Source: Bacteroidia bacterium 43-41 (GTDB taxonomy: Bacteria > Bacteroidota > Bacteroidia > Bacteroidales > Dysgonomonadaceae). Taken from it: a DNA stretch of 64,000 nt. The notes beneath the pieces are model-generated. The model was not told where the DNA came from, searched no databases, and saw only the letters and a list, made by a program, of their open reading frames with translations. Shown in pieces: positions 1 to 9,217 of this stretch; the stretch's first letter is position 1; each line of letters begins with the position of its first letter. The stretch covers positions 161,730 through 225,729 of the forward strand of contig MKTD01000014.1 in NCBI GenBank assembly GCA_001898165.1, given 5' to 3'. The translations under genes and the position numbers were made by a program.

Positions 1-1
1 T

Positions 2-2671
2 TACCGGGTTGCCGATAAGACAGAAATGCTGGTCATGCTCTACGAGCAATACGTCCCTATCGGAAAATCGGGAGAGCTTTTTGATGATTTCTTATATTGG
101 GGCGAAATACTGCTCAACGATTTCAATGATGTGGACAAAAACCTGACAGATGCCGGGCAATTGTTCAGAAACATCCACAACCTGAAATCGATGGATGACG
201 ACCTCTCTTATCTTACCCCTGAACAGGTAAATGCCATCCGCCGGTTTTGGACCACCTTTATGCCCTACGAAGGCAATGAGACCAAACGCGAGTTCATGGA
301 AACGTGGCAGATCCTGTTTGAGTTGTACACGGCGTTCCGCGAAGCGCTGCATACGAAAGGGTATGCTTACGAGGGCATGTTGTTCAGGGAAGTGGCAGAA
401 CGGGCAAGGCGGAAAGAGAACATCGAGCTGCCTTTTTCCGATATTGTGTTTGTCGGGTTGAACGCACTTACGCCTTCCGAGACAGAGTTGATGAAGTATC
501 TGAAAAGCAGGGATATTGCCGATTTTTACTGGGATTACGACTCGCCACTGGTTCGCGATAAAAAAAACCGCGCATCGTTGTGGATTCAGGATAACCTGAT
601 GCGTTTCCCTTCGAGGCTGGAACTCGAATCCGATACTCCGGACACGGAAAAGGCCAACGTAACCCTTATCGGGATTCCTTCGGGTGTGGGACAGGCAAAA
701 ATAATGAACCGCCTGCTCACGCAATTACTCGACAACAAAAACATATCGGCCCCCAATGCCGGATTAAACACGGCAATAGTGCTTCCCGACGAAAACCTGT
801 TGCTGCCCGTTTTGTATTCCATTCCACAGGAAATCGAAAAGATAAACGTGACGATGGGATACTCATTGCAACACTCATCCGTGGCAAGCTTGATAGAAAG
901 CATCGCACTGCTGCATCATAATGCGAGGGAAACAGACGGGGAAACAACGTTTTATTTCCGGTTTGTGCTCCCGGTGTTGAATCACCCCCTGGTAGGCATG
1001 GTTGCAAAATCCGGGGCCGATGCGCTAAAAACTTATATACAACAGTACAATCGTGTTCTCCTTACGGTTTCCGAACTGGGCACACATCCGTTTCTAAAGC
1101 TGATTTTTTCACCTGTATCGGACTGGACAAAGAGCGGGGAATACCTGAAATCAATTTTATCGGAGATATACCGCCACTTGACTTCCGAAAAACACCCGGA
1201 CGGAGAGTCTGTGGGCGACACACGTTCCATCGACCTTGAACGCGAATTTATCGTTCAGTATTACAAGTCAATAACCCGTTTACAGGAAACGCTGTTGCCG
1301 GCCGGAAACATATCGACCGACACCTTTTTCCGGCTATTGAAGCGCCTGGCACAAAACCTCAGTGTATCGTTTTCGGGCGAACCGCTGTCGGGTTTACAAG
1401 TGATGGGCGTACTGGAAACGCGTGTGATAGATTTCGAGAACCTCATCATCCTCTCCATGAACGAAGGTGTTTTCCCGCCTAAAAACTCCACGAACTCTTT
1501 TATTCCTTATACTCTCCGCAAAGCTTTTGAATTGCCCACTTACGAACATCAGGACAGCACATATGCTTACCATTTCTACCGGATGATAAGCCGTGCCAAA
1601 CGCGTTTTCATGCTCTATGACACACGTACCGAAGAGATGCAGACGGGTGAGGCAAGCCGCTATTTTTACCAGTTGAAGTATTTGTACAGTCCTTATTTTC
1701 AGATTGAAGAGAGTGTGGTGTCTTACGATGTTTCGGCACCGGAGGTCCAAACGGTTTCGGTACAAAAAACACCCGATGTGATGCGCAAGTTGCAAAAGTT
1801 CCGCGCCGGCGGCGACGCATCCTTGTCGGCATCGCTCATCAATAATTACATCAACTGTCCCTTGCAGTTTTATTTTTCGGCAGTTGAAGGGCTTTCGGAA
1901 GAAAAGGAAGTACAGGAATCGGTTGAGTCCGATGTGTTCGGCACCATGTATCACGCCATTATGCAGCAGGTCTACAACCGATACAGGAATAAACCGGTTC
2001 TGCCTGATACGCTGAACACCATAGCCGGGAACGACGAGTACCTGACCGACTTAATTGAGCAATCTTTCGCCGAACATTATTTTAAACAAAAAGATAAACC
2101 GCGTACGCTCTCGGGATATCATTTTCTTATCGGGGAAATTCTGCGCGATTACGTAAAACAGACCCTTCGGTTTGACACATCGTTCACACCGTTTGAGTAC
2201 GTGGATTCGGAACACGTTTTCAGGTCGGTTCATCGGGTTTCTGGCGATTTATCGGTAAACATAAAAGGGAGCATCGACCGGATTGACAAGGTAGCCGGGG
2301 GATTGCGGATTATTGATTATAAATCGGGGAAGGGCGATTTGAATTTCAAAAGTATCGAACAGCTTTTCGACAGTACCAAAGCCAATCGCCCATACCAGAT
2401 ATTGCAGGTTTTTATTTACGCGCTTTTTTACAACAGCACATTACCGGTTTCGCCGGCCATCTATTACCTGAGAAATATTTTCAGGGAACACAATCCGGTC
2501 GTTACCTTCGCAGGAGAGCCCATTACCGATATCTCGGGCTACTTAGCCGAATTTACCGAAAAATTAAATGTTTCCCTGCAGGAAATTTTCGATAAAAACG
2601 TTCCTTTCTCCCAAACGCAAAACGAGAAAAACTGCGAATGGTGCGCCTTTAAGGATATTTGCAGAAGATGA
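2..2671 (+). CDS. PD-(D/E)XK nuclease family protein, AddB-like (5' end outside window)
   Basis: The reading frame is open from base 2, so the N-terminus lies beyond the left edge; the first in-frame ATG at 26 is not a convincing start. The C-terminal third has the RecB-type nuclease core: GTMYHAIM (His), then IDRIDKV...IIDYKSG, the D-x(n)-D-Y-K catalytic strand. One Cys in NCPLQFYF plus three in the last 12 residues (CEWCAFKDIC) match the four-Cys iron-sulfur clasp of AddB nucleases. The middle contains inactive UvrD-like helicase features (GVLETRVIDFENLIILSMNEGVFP). In this phylum such proteins pair with a UvrD-type helicase in double-strand break processing; the partner would be to the left. 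Ends 3 bases from the convergent ovoA stop. Confidence 0.88.
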   Translation, partial: YRVADKTEMLVMLYEQYVPIGKSGELFDDFLYWGEILLNDFNDVDKNLTDAGQLFRNIHNLKSMDDDLSYLTPEQVNAIRRFWTTFMPYEGNETKREFMETWQILFELYTAFREALHTKGYAYEGMLFREVAERARRKENIELPFSDIVFVGLNALTPSETELMKYLKSRDIADFYWDYDSPLVRDKKNRASLWIQDNLMRFPSRLELESDTPDTEKANVTLIGIPSGVGQAKIMNRLLTQLLDNKNISAPNAGLNTAIVLPDENLLLPVLYSIPQEIEKINVTMGYSLQHSSVASLIESIALLHHNARETDGETTFYFRFVLPVLNHPLVGMVAKSGADALKTYIQQYNRVLLTVSELGTHPFLKLIFSPVSDWTKSGEYLKSILSEIYRHLTSEKHPDGESVGDTRSIDLEREFIVQYYKSITRLQETLLPAGNISTDTFFRLLKRLAQNLSVSFSGEPLSGLQVMGVLETRVIDFENLIILSMNEGVFPPKNSTNSFIPYTLRKAFELPTYEHQDSTYAYHFYRMISRAKRVFMLYDTRTEEMQTGEASRYFYQLKYLYSPYFQIEESVVSYDVSAPEVQTVSVQKTPDVMRKLQKFRAGGDASLSASLINNYINCPLQFYFSAVEGLSEEKEVQESVESDVFGTMYHAIMQQVYNRYRNKPVLPDTLNTIAGNDEYLTDLIEQSFAEHYFKQKDKPRTLSGYHFLIGEILRDYVKQTLRFDTSFTPFEYVDSEHVFRSVHRVSGDLSVNIKGSIDRIDKVAGGLRIIDYKSGKGDLNFKSIEQLFDSTKANRPYQILQVFIYALFYNSTLPVSPAIYYLRNIFREHNPVVTFAGEPITDISGYLAEFTEKLNVSLQEIFDKNVPFSQTQNEKNCEWCAFKDICRR

Positions 2672-2674
2672 CCG

Positions 2675-4780
2675 TCATTTCTTTCTCCACACCGTTGTTT
2701 CCAGCACCCTCTTTTCGGTAATGCGGGAAGTTTTTCTCACGGTGAGTTCCATATCAAACGGCTTGCGCTCCATTTCGAAATGATTTTCCAGGACTGACCT
2801 CAATCCGTCCAGCGAAGTTACGGGTTCGCCGTCCCGCTTGAATCCACCGAGCCACTTGTCGCGCCTGGTCTTCGAAAGATCCCAGTTGTAGGAAGAGACG
2901 ATAACGAGATAGCCGCCGTCGTTCACCCGTTCGTGAATGTGCGACAAAAACAATTTCGGATCACTCAACTCTTCCAGCAAACCGGGCATAACGATAATGT
3001 CGTATCCCGAATAGTTGGGCTTCAGGTTCATGGCATCGGCCTGCATAAAAAGGATATTGCCTTTCCCTTCTTCGAGCCCGAAATCCGATAAGACCACATC
3101 GCGGAAATGCACCAGTTCTCCTTCGTCTTTCATCGTATAGCGCATATACCCCTGCTCCTGCAACTGAATAGGAATACGAATCATGCGGGCAGTGAAATCC
3201 AGTGCGGTAACATCGTTGAAATGCCGTGCCAGTTCAAAAGCCAAACGACCGGTATCAGCATTCAAGTCGAGAACACGGCTTTCTGGTTTTCCCCGCGTCA
3301 CATCCAGCACAATTCCAGCAAGTCGTTTTGCAAAATTCGTCTCCTGCGAGTAGGCATCCCCCCAATTGTTCTCACACGATAACGTAACCTCTTCGTCGGT
3401 TTCATAATCGGCGCTCTGAATGTGCAGCGGAGCATCCGATTGCACATACCGGAATCCGGCATGCTGATAAAAATGGCGGCGGAATGCATAACGCGAATGC
3501 AGTGTGGCTTCATTTCCCGTGGAAATCCACGAACCTCCTTTTATCAGGTTGTGCTTGCCGTCGAACGTGGGCGTGGAAAAATCATCGTACAGGGGATGAA
3601 CCTTGAAGCCGGGAAAACCGGTGATAGGCGTTTCCGTCCACTGCCATACATTCCCAAGCACATCGTAAAAATCTCCCTGCTTGAATTTATCCACCGGACA
3701 AGGCGACGTGCCATATTCGAGATTAATGTTTCCCGGCGCACCCTCCCACTCCATCACATCCTTCAGCCCCGACACTTCGTGCAGGCGATACCATTCCGCT
3801 TCCGTGGGCAACCGGTACGTTTGTCCGGTCTTTTCGCTTTTCCAATTGCAGAAAGCTTTCGCTTCCAGGTAATTCACTTCCACCGGCCAATTCCAGGGCA
3901 TGGGCACCTCTTCGGCAACCAACCGCAACCGGTATCCGTTTTCATCTTTTCGCCAGAAAAGCGGCATCTGAGCCGTTTTGAAATTCCGCCAGTTCCATCC
4001 TTCTTCGGTCCAGTATTTTTCGGTTTCGTATCCCCCGTCTTCCATAAACTCCAAAAACTCCCGGTTCGATGTCAGGTATTTGGCTGCTTTAAAACCGGCA
4101 ACTTCCTCCGTATAACTCCCGTATTCATTATCCCACCCGTAGAACGGATGATCCATCGGTTTGCCCAATTTCATCGTTGCACCGTTCACTTCTATCAGTT
4201 CGTTTCCGGGGGCATCTCCGGTTTCTGGGCACCGTTCGCCGAAAAGGCCCGGCACCACGTTGTCCAGCGGCAATTGCCGGATCAGCACCGATGATGTCTC
4301 TAAATGAATCCGTTCGTGCTCAATCCCCATCATGACAATCCAAAAAGGGTTTTCCCAATCAATGGGAAGCGACAACGGAGCAGTATCGATAATATGGAGA
4401 ATAGCTTCTTTGGCTTTGTCCCGGTAATTGCGAACTTCGGAAACGGGCGGCCAGTCGTAATGATTATTGTCGAGGTCGTCCCAGCTCATCTCGTCCACGC
4501 CAATGGCAAAAGTAGATTCGAATTTAGGATTGATGCGTTTATCTATAATCTTTCCTAAAAACAGCTTATTGATAAAGAACACCGCCGTATGTCCCAGGTA
4601 AAACAAAATAATGTGGCGCAACGGATCGCCCCGGTGATAAAACACATCATCCGATTTTAATTGGGTATATAGCAGTTCATCCACAGCCCATGTTTTCAGG
4701 AAATAGTCCCGAATCTCTTTTCTCTTCTCTTCCGGCGTACCGGAACGCAGATCAATTGTTTTAGTGATTAAGTCTTTCAT
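2675..4780 (-). CDS. ovoA: 5-histidylcysteine sulfoxide synthase / mercaptohistidine methyltransferase (OvoA), ovothiol biosynthesis
   Basis: Full-length (701 aa) three-domain OvoA. An N-terminal DinB-like domain carries the non-haem iron motif H155-x3-H159-x-E161 with an upstream His in YLGHTAVFF (H64). An FGE-sulfatase domain (about 190-450) has typical blocks TYRLPTEAEWYRL, DVLGNVWQWTETP and IKGGSWISTGNEA. A C-terminal SAM methyltransferase-like domain (about 480-690) follows. The family couples cysteine to histidine with O2 and later N-methylates the imidazole to give ovothiol A. Odd point: methyltransferase motif I reads D505-L-N-A-D-T-G-R, where I recall the family having a G-C-A core, so methylation may be altered. 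The start overlaps the stop of the upstream GNAT gene by 20 bases, implying coupled translation. No OvoB lyase is nearby. Confidence 0.92.
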   Translation of the reverse strand: MKDLITKTIDLRSGTPEEKRKEIRDYFLKTWAVDELLYTQLKSDDVFYHRGDPLRHIILFYLGHTAVFFINKLFLGKIIDKRINPKFESTFAIGVDEMSWDDLDNNHYDWPPVSEVRNYRDKAKEAILHIIDTAPLSLPIDWENPFWIVMMGIEHERIHLETSSVLIRQLPLDNVVPGLFGERCPETGDAPGNELIEVNGATMKLGKPMDHPFYGWDNEYGSYTEEVAGFKAAKYLTSNREFLEFMEDGGYETEKYWTEEGWNWRNFKTAQMPLFWRKDENGYRLRLVAEEVPMPWNWPVEVNYLEAKAFCNWKSEKTGQTYRLPTEAEWYRLHEVSGLKDVMEWEGAPGNINLEYGTSPCPVDKFKQGDFYDVLGNVWQWTETPITGFPGFKVHPLYDDFSTPTFDGKHNLIKGGSWISTGNEATLHSRYAFRRHFYQHAGFRYVQSDAPLHIQSADYETDEEVTLSCENNWGDAYSQETNFAKRLAGIVLDVTRGKPESRVLDLNADTGRLAFELARHFNDVTALDFTARMIRIPIQLQEQGYMRYTMKDEGELVHFRDVVLSDFGLEEGKGNILFMQADAMNLKPNYSGYDIIVMPGLLEELSDPKLFLSHIHERVNDGGYLVIVSSYNWDLSKTRRDKWLGGFKRDGEPVTSLDGLRSVLENHFEMERKPFDMELTVRKTSRITEKRVLETTVWRKK

Positions 4781-5321
4781 ACTTCATGTATATTTTTCTC
4801 ATCTCAAATTCCTTCCCCGGCGAGCTTAACTTGGTTTGCACCAGCTCCACTCCTAATTTTTTAAATCCCATTTTCTCGTACAACGACAAAGCAGGCTCAT
4901 TCTCATCCCAAACCCGGATAACCACATCCGTATAGTTGTCTTTTGCTTTCTGTAAAAAGCTTTCAAGCAATTCTGAGGCAACGCCTTTTCCCCGAAAATC
5001 GGAATGTGTCATTACCTCGGCAATATATACCGAAGTTTCAACGGAAACCTGCGAACATCTATCACGGGGAAATTCCTTGTCGTACGACAGCGGAAGCGCA
5101 ATAAGCACACCCGCCAATTCGTCCCCCGAAAACGCCATATTTCCCCAACCGTTCCGAAGCATTTCGTCCAGTGCGCTCTCGGCGGATCCGCTCGGTATAT
5201 ACTGGGCGTACCCGCCTGTTGTAAAAGCGTTTAAATACAAACGAATTATTTTACCCCTGAATTTGGGATAATTGTACGGATTCAACCCAAAAACGCGAAT
5301 CGGTGAGACTTTTTCTTCCAT
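4761..5321 (-). CDS. GNAT family N-acetyltransferase
   Basis: 186 aa, single GNAT fold. Motif A is visible in THSDFRGKGVASELLESFL (R-G-x-G-x-A acetyl-CoA pyrophosphate loop) and motif B in ALSLYEKMGFKKLG. Family members transfer an acetyl group from acetyl-CoA to an amine; the acceptor cannot be read from sequence. It is the first gene of a two-gene leftward operon and its 3' end overlaps ovoA by 20 bases, so a role linked to ovothiol or another thiol is possible but is only inference. 50 bases separate it from the DUF2207 gene upstream, where I see no clear promoter. Confidence 0.85.
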   Translation of the reverse strand: MEEKVSPIRVFGLNPYNYPKFRGKIIRLYLNAFTTGGYAQYIPSGSAESALDEMLRNGWGNMAFSGDELAGVLIALPLSYDKEFPRDRCSQVSVETSVYIAEVMTHSDFRGKGVASELLESFLQKAKDNYTDVVIRVWDENEPALSLYEKMGFKKLGVELVQTKLSSPGKEFEMRKIYMKYERLNH

Positions 5322-5371
5322 AAACCAACGTTTTACTGTTGAACACCCAAACCGTCTCCCTTGTTCAAAAA

Positions 5372-7318
5372 TTACCAGCCGCCTACCCTGCCGCCTCCGC
5401 CGCCCATTCCCGAAAAACCGCCGCCAAAGGAGCCGCTGCCCCAGTTTCCACCGCCCGATCCTGAAGATTGCGGAAGGGTTGCCGCATGATTGACGGTGTT
5501 TGACAAGGTGCTATTGAGCATATGCCCGAAACGGGCAGGCCGCATAACCGTTCCCGTGAACCATGGCGGCTGATAGGGTTGTGGCTGCTGCATGGCCGTT
5601 AATATCGTATATTGAAACTTCTCGCCCCAAATATCCTCCATGCCCAACGCAATGGCATAGGGCAGTAACTGTTCAAAAATTTCGGGAGTAACCGCCGGCG
5701 GATTAAAAAACTGCAATTGTTTTTCTTCTGCCGTATCCATATACATTTTCAATCCTTCTATTTGCGATTGAAGGTAAAGTTTCCGTTCGCCCGGACGTTT
5801 AATCAGAAAGCCGTATGCCAGAAAACTGATGATTATCAACGGAAAACCGATGATAAACCCAACGGCATTTACCGACAGTTGTTTAAGTGAAAAGAAAATC
5901 AGCAAACTCAGCGATCCTACAACCAATGCTGTTCCCACCACGTAACCAAACCACCGGATTTTGGATTTTTTGAGTATTTTTCGTAAGACCATGGATAGAA
6001 CCATTGCAACCGGGAAAGAGACCAGTGCAACAACTATAAACGTACCAATCTGGCTTACGGGTTCAAATCTCACAAAATACAACAGGAACCCGAAATAAAC
6101 CACCAGCATCATCCAGGGCAGGACCATAAATTTACGGTTAGCCCCTTCTTTCAATACCGGATTGTATTGCTTGTTGAGATCGTACCTGTACGAATTCATC
6201 AGGTTCGCTATGTCCGAATTATACTTTCCGTCGAGCACCACTTCACCTTTATCCTTAAAAAGATCGCGCAAGACAATACCCTCTTCCTTCGGCAATGTGT
6301 TATCGTCATCCTTTGTTTTGATAAGCGTGTAAATCCGGTCTTTCCGGCGCAGGAAAGATGACTTTTCGGTCTCTTTGATGCGCAAAAATCCTTTGACCGC
6401 CAGGTTCACGATGGAAGACGTTATCAGGTCATCCCAATATTTTTCCTTGTACAACATCCCCACGCTTGCGGGAGATAATTCTTCGGGCGGTGAGAATTGT
6501 GGGATTACCACAGGTTTCGGCGGATCAATCCCGTATTTCCGCCACGTGAAGAAATAATAGGCAAGCAACAACAAGAAAAGAATCGCGCTGACAACCGGCA
6601 GGCCATACTTAGCGAAAAAAGTGGTCGGGACCGGTTTGGAGAATCCACTTTCCTGTGTGGCCGGTTGACGAACAACACCTTTTGTAAACCCGACGGAAAC
6701 GGTCAGCATCTCTTGTGGAGCAAGATTGACGGCTTCAAGGTACAAGGATCCATCGGACAGTGTGTCTGCCCTGCAATCGCTCTCCGTTGTCCCGTATTTT
6801 CCCGTGTAACCACGGTAACTCAACACCTCAGCACCTTCGGGAAGCCGTATGACGGCACTTACGGTATCGAGCGGATAATCAGACAGTGCATTCACGTTCC
6901 AGCTTAGTTCGTCGTAATCTTCAAAAAAGCCTATTTGGCCCGCGGTTTTGTAATTAATGGTGTATGAATACCAGCCGCTATCCAGGAAAACATCTTTGTT
7001 GCCGACATAAATAACCAAATCTCCCCCTTCGCGCCCGGTGAAGAAGTTCTCCGGTTTTCCGTCCTTTTTCACGCTTTCAATATCGTAATTCACCGGTATC
7101 ATCTTTCCGTCCCTGTCGGAACGGTTCAACGGCAGGGCACGGGTGATTCCGCGCTTGAAGACCTCACCTTTGGCATATATGCGAATATCCTCCCGGACCG
7201 ATATATACCCTGAAGTATCAATCAGCACATCGGAACGAAAGGTATATACCTTCTCTCCCCGGGCAAAGCCAACCAGGGGGAAGAGTACAGCAAAAAGAGA
7301 GAATAAAATGCGTTGCAT
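5372..7318 (-). CDS. DUF2207 domain membrane protein with glycine-rich tail
   Basis: 648 aa. Signal peptide at 1-19 (hydrophobic run, then FARGEKVY), an extracytoplasmic DUF2207 domain to about 215, a membrane segment near 235-253 (LPVVSAILFLLLLAYYFF), a cytoplasmic stretch, and several more hydrophobic segments between about 395 and 490. The last 30 residues are almost only Gly, Ser and Trp, the low-complexity tail common in this family. Function is unknown. It lies 5 bases downstream of lemA; LemA and DUF2207 proteins are frequent operon partners and are thought to act at the membrane together. Confidence 0.85.
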   Translation of the reverse strand: MQRILFSLFAVLFPLVGFARGEKVYTFRSDVLIDTSGYISVREDIRIYAKGEVFKRGITRALPLNRSDRDGKMIPVNYDIESVKKDGKPENFFTGREGGDLVIYVGNKDVFLDSGWYSYTINYKTAGQIGFFEDYDELSWNVNALSDYPLDTVSAVIRLPEGAEVLSYRGYTGKYGTTESDCRADTLSDGSLYLEAVNLAPQEMLTVSVGFTKGVVRQPATQESGFSKPVPTTFFAKYGLPVVSAILFLLLLAYYFFTWRKYGIDPPKPVVIPQFSPPEELSPASVGMLYKEKYWDDLITSSIVNLAVKGFLRIKETEKSSFLRRKDRIYTLIKTKDDDNTLPKEEGIVLRDLFKDKGEVVLDGKYNSDIANLMNSYRYDLNKQYNPVLKEGANRKFMVLPWMMLVVYFGFLLYFVRFEPVSQIGTFIVVALVSFPVAMVLSMVLRKILKKSKIRWFGYVVGTALVVGSLSLLIFFSLKQLSVNAVGFIIGFPLIIISFLAYGFLIKRPGERKLYLQSQIEGLKMYMDTAEEKQLQFFNPPAVTPEIFEQLLPYAIALGMEDIWGEKFQYTILTAMQQPQPYQPPWFTGTVMRPARFGHMLNSTLSNTVNHAATLPQSSGSGGGNWGSGSFGGGFSGMGGGGGRVGGW

Positions 7319-7323
7319 TCAGT

Positions 7324-7890
7324 TTAGAACTTCACTTGTGGAACAGTTTTTTCCTGTTCGTTTTCTAATTCAAAGAAAAGCGATTTGGTAAAGTTGAACA
7401 TCCCGGCAATAATGTTGCTCGGAAATGTATCGATAACAATGTTCTTTTCGCGGACCGAGCCATTATAGTACCTGCGTGACTTTTCGATATCCGACTCAAT
7501 TATACTGAGCTGATTCTGCAATTGTATAAAGTTTTCGTTGGCCTTCAACTCGGGATATTGCTCAGCGACGGCAAACAAGTTCATCAACGCCCGGTTCAGG
7601 CCGTTCTCCGCTGTTTCCTGAGATTTTAAATCCGTTGCGCTCATAGCTTGGGCACGTGCCTGTGTTACCTTGTTAAAGGTTTCACTCTCGTGTGCGGCAT
7701 ATCCTTTCACGGTCTCCACCAGATTAGGAATGAGGTCGTAACGTTTTTTCAACTGCACGTTTATTCCGCTCCACGCCTCTTCCACCAGCGTCTTCAGCCT
7801 GACTAACCTGTTATAGGTTGAAACGCCGTAGAACAAAAAGATTACCGCTAATGCAAGGATTACTATTAAAACAACAATTCCTGTTCCCAT
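7324..7890 (-). CDS. lemA: LemA family protein
   Basis: 188 aa with an N-terminal membrane anchor (residues about 4-23, VVLIVILALAVIFLFYGV) and the family's conserved helical region: YNRLVRLKTLVEEAWSGINVQLKKRYDLIPNLVETVKGYAAHE, then RYYNGSVREKNIVIDTFPSNIIAGMFNF near the C-terminus. The soluble part is a helical bundle. The cellular role is not settled. It is the promoter-proximal gene of the lemA-DUF2207 pair (5-base gap). The start is the only Met directly before the hydrophobic anchor. Confidence 0.93.
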   Translation of the reverse strand: MGTGIVVLIVILALAVIFLFYGVSTYNRLVRLKTLVEEAWSGINVQLKKRYDLIPNLVETVKGYAAHESETFNKVTQARAQAMSATDLKSQETAENGLNRALMNLFAVAEQYPELKANENFIQLQNQLSIIESDIEKSRRYYNGSVREKNIVIDTFPSNIIAGMFNFTKSLFFELENEQEKTVPQVKF

Positions 7891-7918
7891 AATCGATATA
7901 TAATTTAATTGGTTTAAG

Positions 7919-7947
7919 TTGATGCGATAAAGGTATATATATTTTTG
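7919..7947 (+). promoter_or_regulatory. Bacteroidota-type promoter for the alcohol dehydrogenase operon
   Basis: A perfect -7 element TATTTTTG lies at 7940-7947, with TTG at 7919-7921 as a -33 element and an 18-base spacer. This predicts a leader of about 100 bases before the ATG at 8055. The gap 7891-8054 holds no other recognisable element. Confidence 0.5.
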
Positions 7948-8054
7948 TAATCTCAGGCATTATCCGAAAACAAGCCTGGAGGAATGAACGGATATCTCCT
8001 TAAGAACAAAATTAATTTTCACTTGTTCAATGAATAACAGTTAAATATTTACGT

Positions 8055-9197
8055 ATGAAAAATTTTATCTTTCAAAATCCCACCAAACTTATTTTTGGGA
8101 AAGGACAAATTGCCAGATTAAACGACTTGATCCCCGATGATGTGAACCTGATGATCACTTACGGAGGCGGCAGTGTAACCAGAAACGGCATTTACGATCA
8201 GGTGAAGGCAGCATTAGCAGGCCGCAAATTCATAGAATTCTGGGGAATCGAACCCAATCCGCAGGTGGAGACCTTGCGAAGAGCCATAGACCTGGGCAAG
8301 AGCGAAAACGTAAATTATCTGTTGGCCGTAGGCGGCGGATCTGTGCTTGACGGGACAAAACTGATTGCCGCAGGCATTGCATCGGACGAAGACGCGTGGA
8401 ACATTGTGCTGAGAGGCTTTGCCGGAAAACAAATTCCTTTTGCATCCGTTCTGACCGTGCCGGCAACGGGATCGGAAATGAACGGCGGAGCTGTTATTAC
8501 CCGTGCCGGGACCAAAGAGAAATTTGCTTTCGGCGGCGATTATCCACAATTTTCCATTCTCGATCCCGAAGTAACCTACTCCCTTTCTGAGCATCAAGTG
8601 GCTTGCGGACTTGCAGATGCTTATACGCACGTGTTGGAGCAATACCTTACCACACCGGGGCAATCGCGGTTGATGGACAGATGGGCTGAAGGCATATTAC
8701 TGTCGGTAATAGAGATCGCTCCGAAAATCAAGGAAAATCAATGCGATTATGACCTGATGGCCGACTATATGCTGGCAGCTACCCTGGCGCTTAACGATTT
8801 TATCCGGATGGGTATTTCGCAGGATTGGGCTACACACATGATCGGGCACGAGCTCACCGCACTGCACGGCACCACGCACGGACATTCGCTAGCGATTGTG
8901 ATGCCCGGCACACTCCGTGTCCTGAAAGAACAAAAACACGGAAAACTACTCCAATACGGCAAGCGCGTTTTTGGAATTACCGGGGGTAGTGAACAGGAAC
9001 GTGTGGATAAGGCCATCGAGAAAACAGAAGAATTTTATCGCTCATTGGGTTTAACCACCCGGTTATCGGAAGAAAAGATCGGTGTCGAAACCATCGAAAC
9101 CATTGCCAAACGGTTTAACGACCGCAGTGTAGCTTTCGGTGAAAACCGGAACGTGACGGGCGATGTGGCACGGGAAATTTTGTTAAGTTGTTTATAA
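8055..9197 (+). CDS. Iron-containing alcohol dehydrogenase (BDH/YqhD-like)
   Basis: 380 aa, full length for the group III alcohol dehydrogenase family, which interconverts aldehydes or ketones and alcohols with NAD(P)H. The nucleotide-binding loop is LAVGGGSVLDGTK. Predicted iron ligands are D188, H192 (LADAYTHVLEQ), H261 and H275 (THMIGHELTALHGTTHGHS). The sequence pattern is nearest the butanol dehydrogenase/YqhD branch, often NADPH-dependent; the cofactor is inferred. It is the first gene of a three-gene rightward operon with a 20-base gap to the tricorn protease start. Confidence 0.92.
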   Translation: MKNFIFQNPTKLIFGKGQIARLNDLIPDDVNLMITYGGGSVTRNGIYDQVKAALAGRKFIEFWGIEPNPQVETLRRAIDLGKSENVNYLLAVGGGSVLDGTKLIAAGIASDEDAWNIVLRGFAGKQIPFASVLTVPATGSEMNGGAVITRAGTKEKFAFGGDYPQFSILDPEVTYSLSEHQVACGLADAYTHVLEQYLTTPGQSRLMDRWAEGILLSVIEIAPKIKENQCDYDLMADYMLAATLALNDFIRMGISQDWATHMIGHELTALHGTTHGHSLAIVMPGTLRVLKEQKHGKLLQYGKRVFGITGGSEQERVDKAIEKTEEFYRSLGLTTRLSEEKIGVETIETIAKRFNDRSVAFGENRNVTGDVAREILLSCL

Positions 9198-9217
9198 TAT
9201 ACTGTCACTGGAAAAAA

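Noticed and set aside
3422..4294. 290-codon open frame on the plus strand
   Set aside because: Lies wholly antisense to ovoA, shows no family motif, and the ovoA protein is unmistakable.
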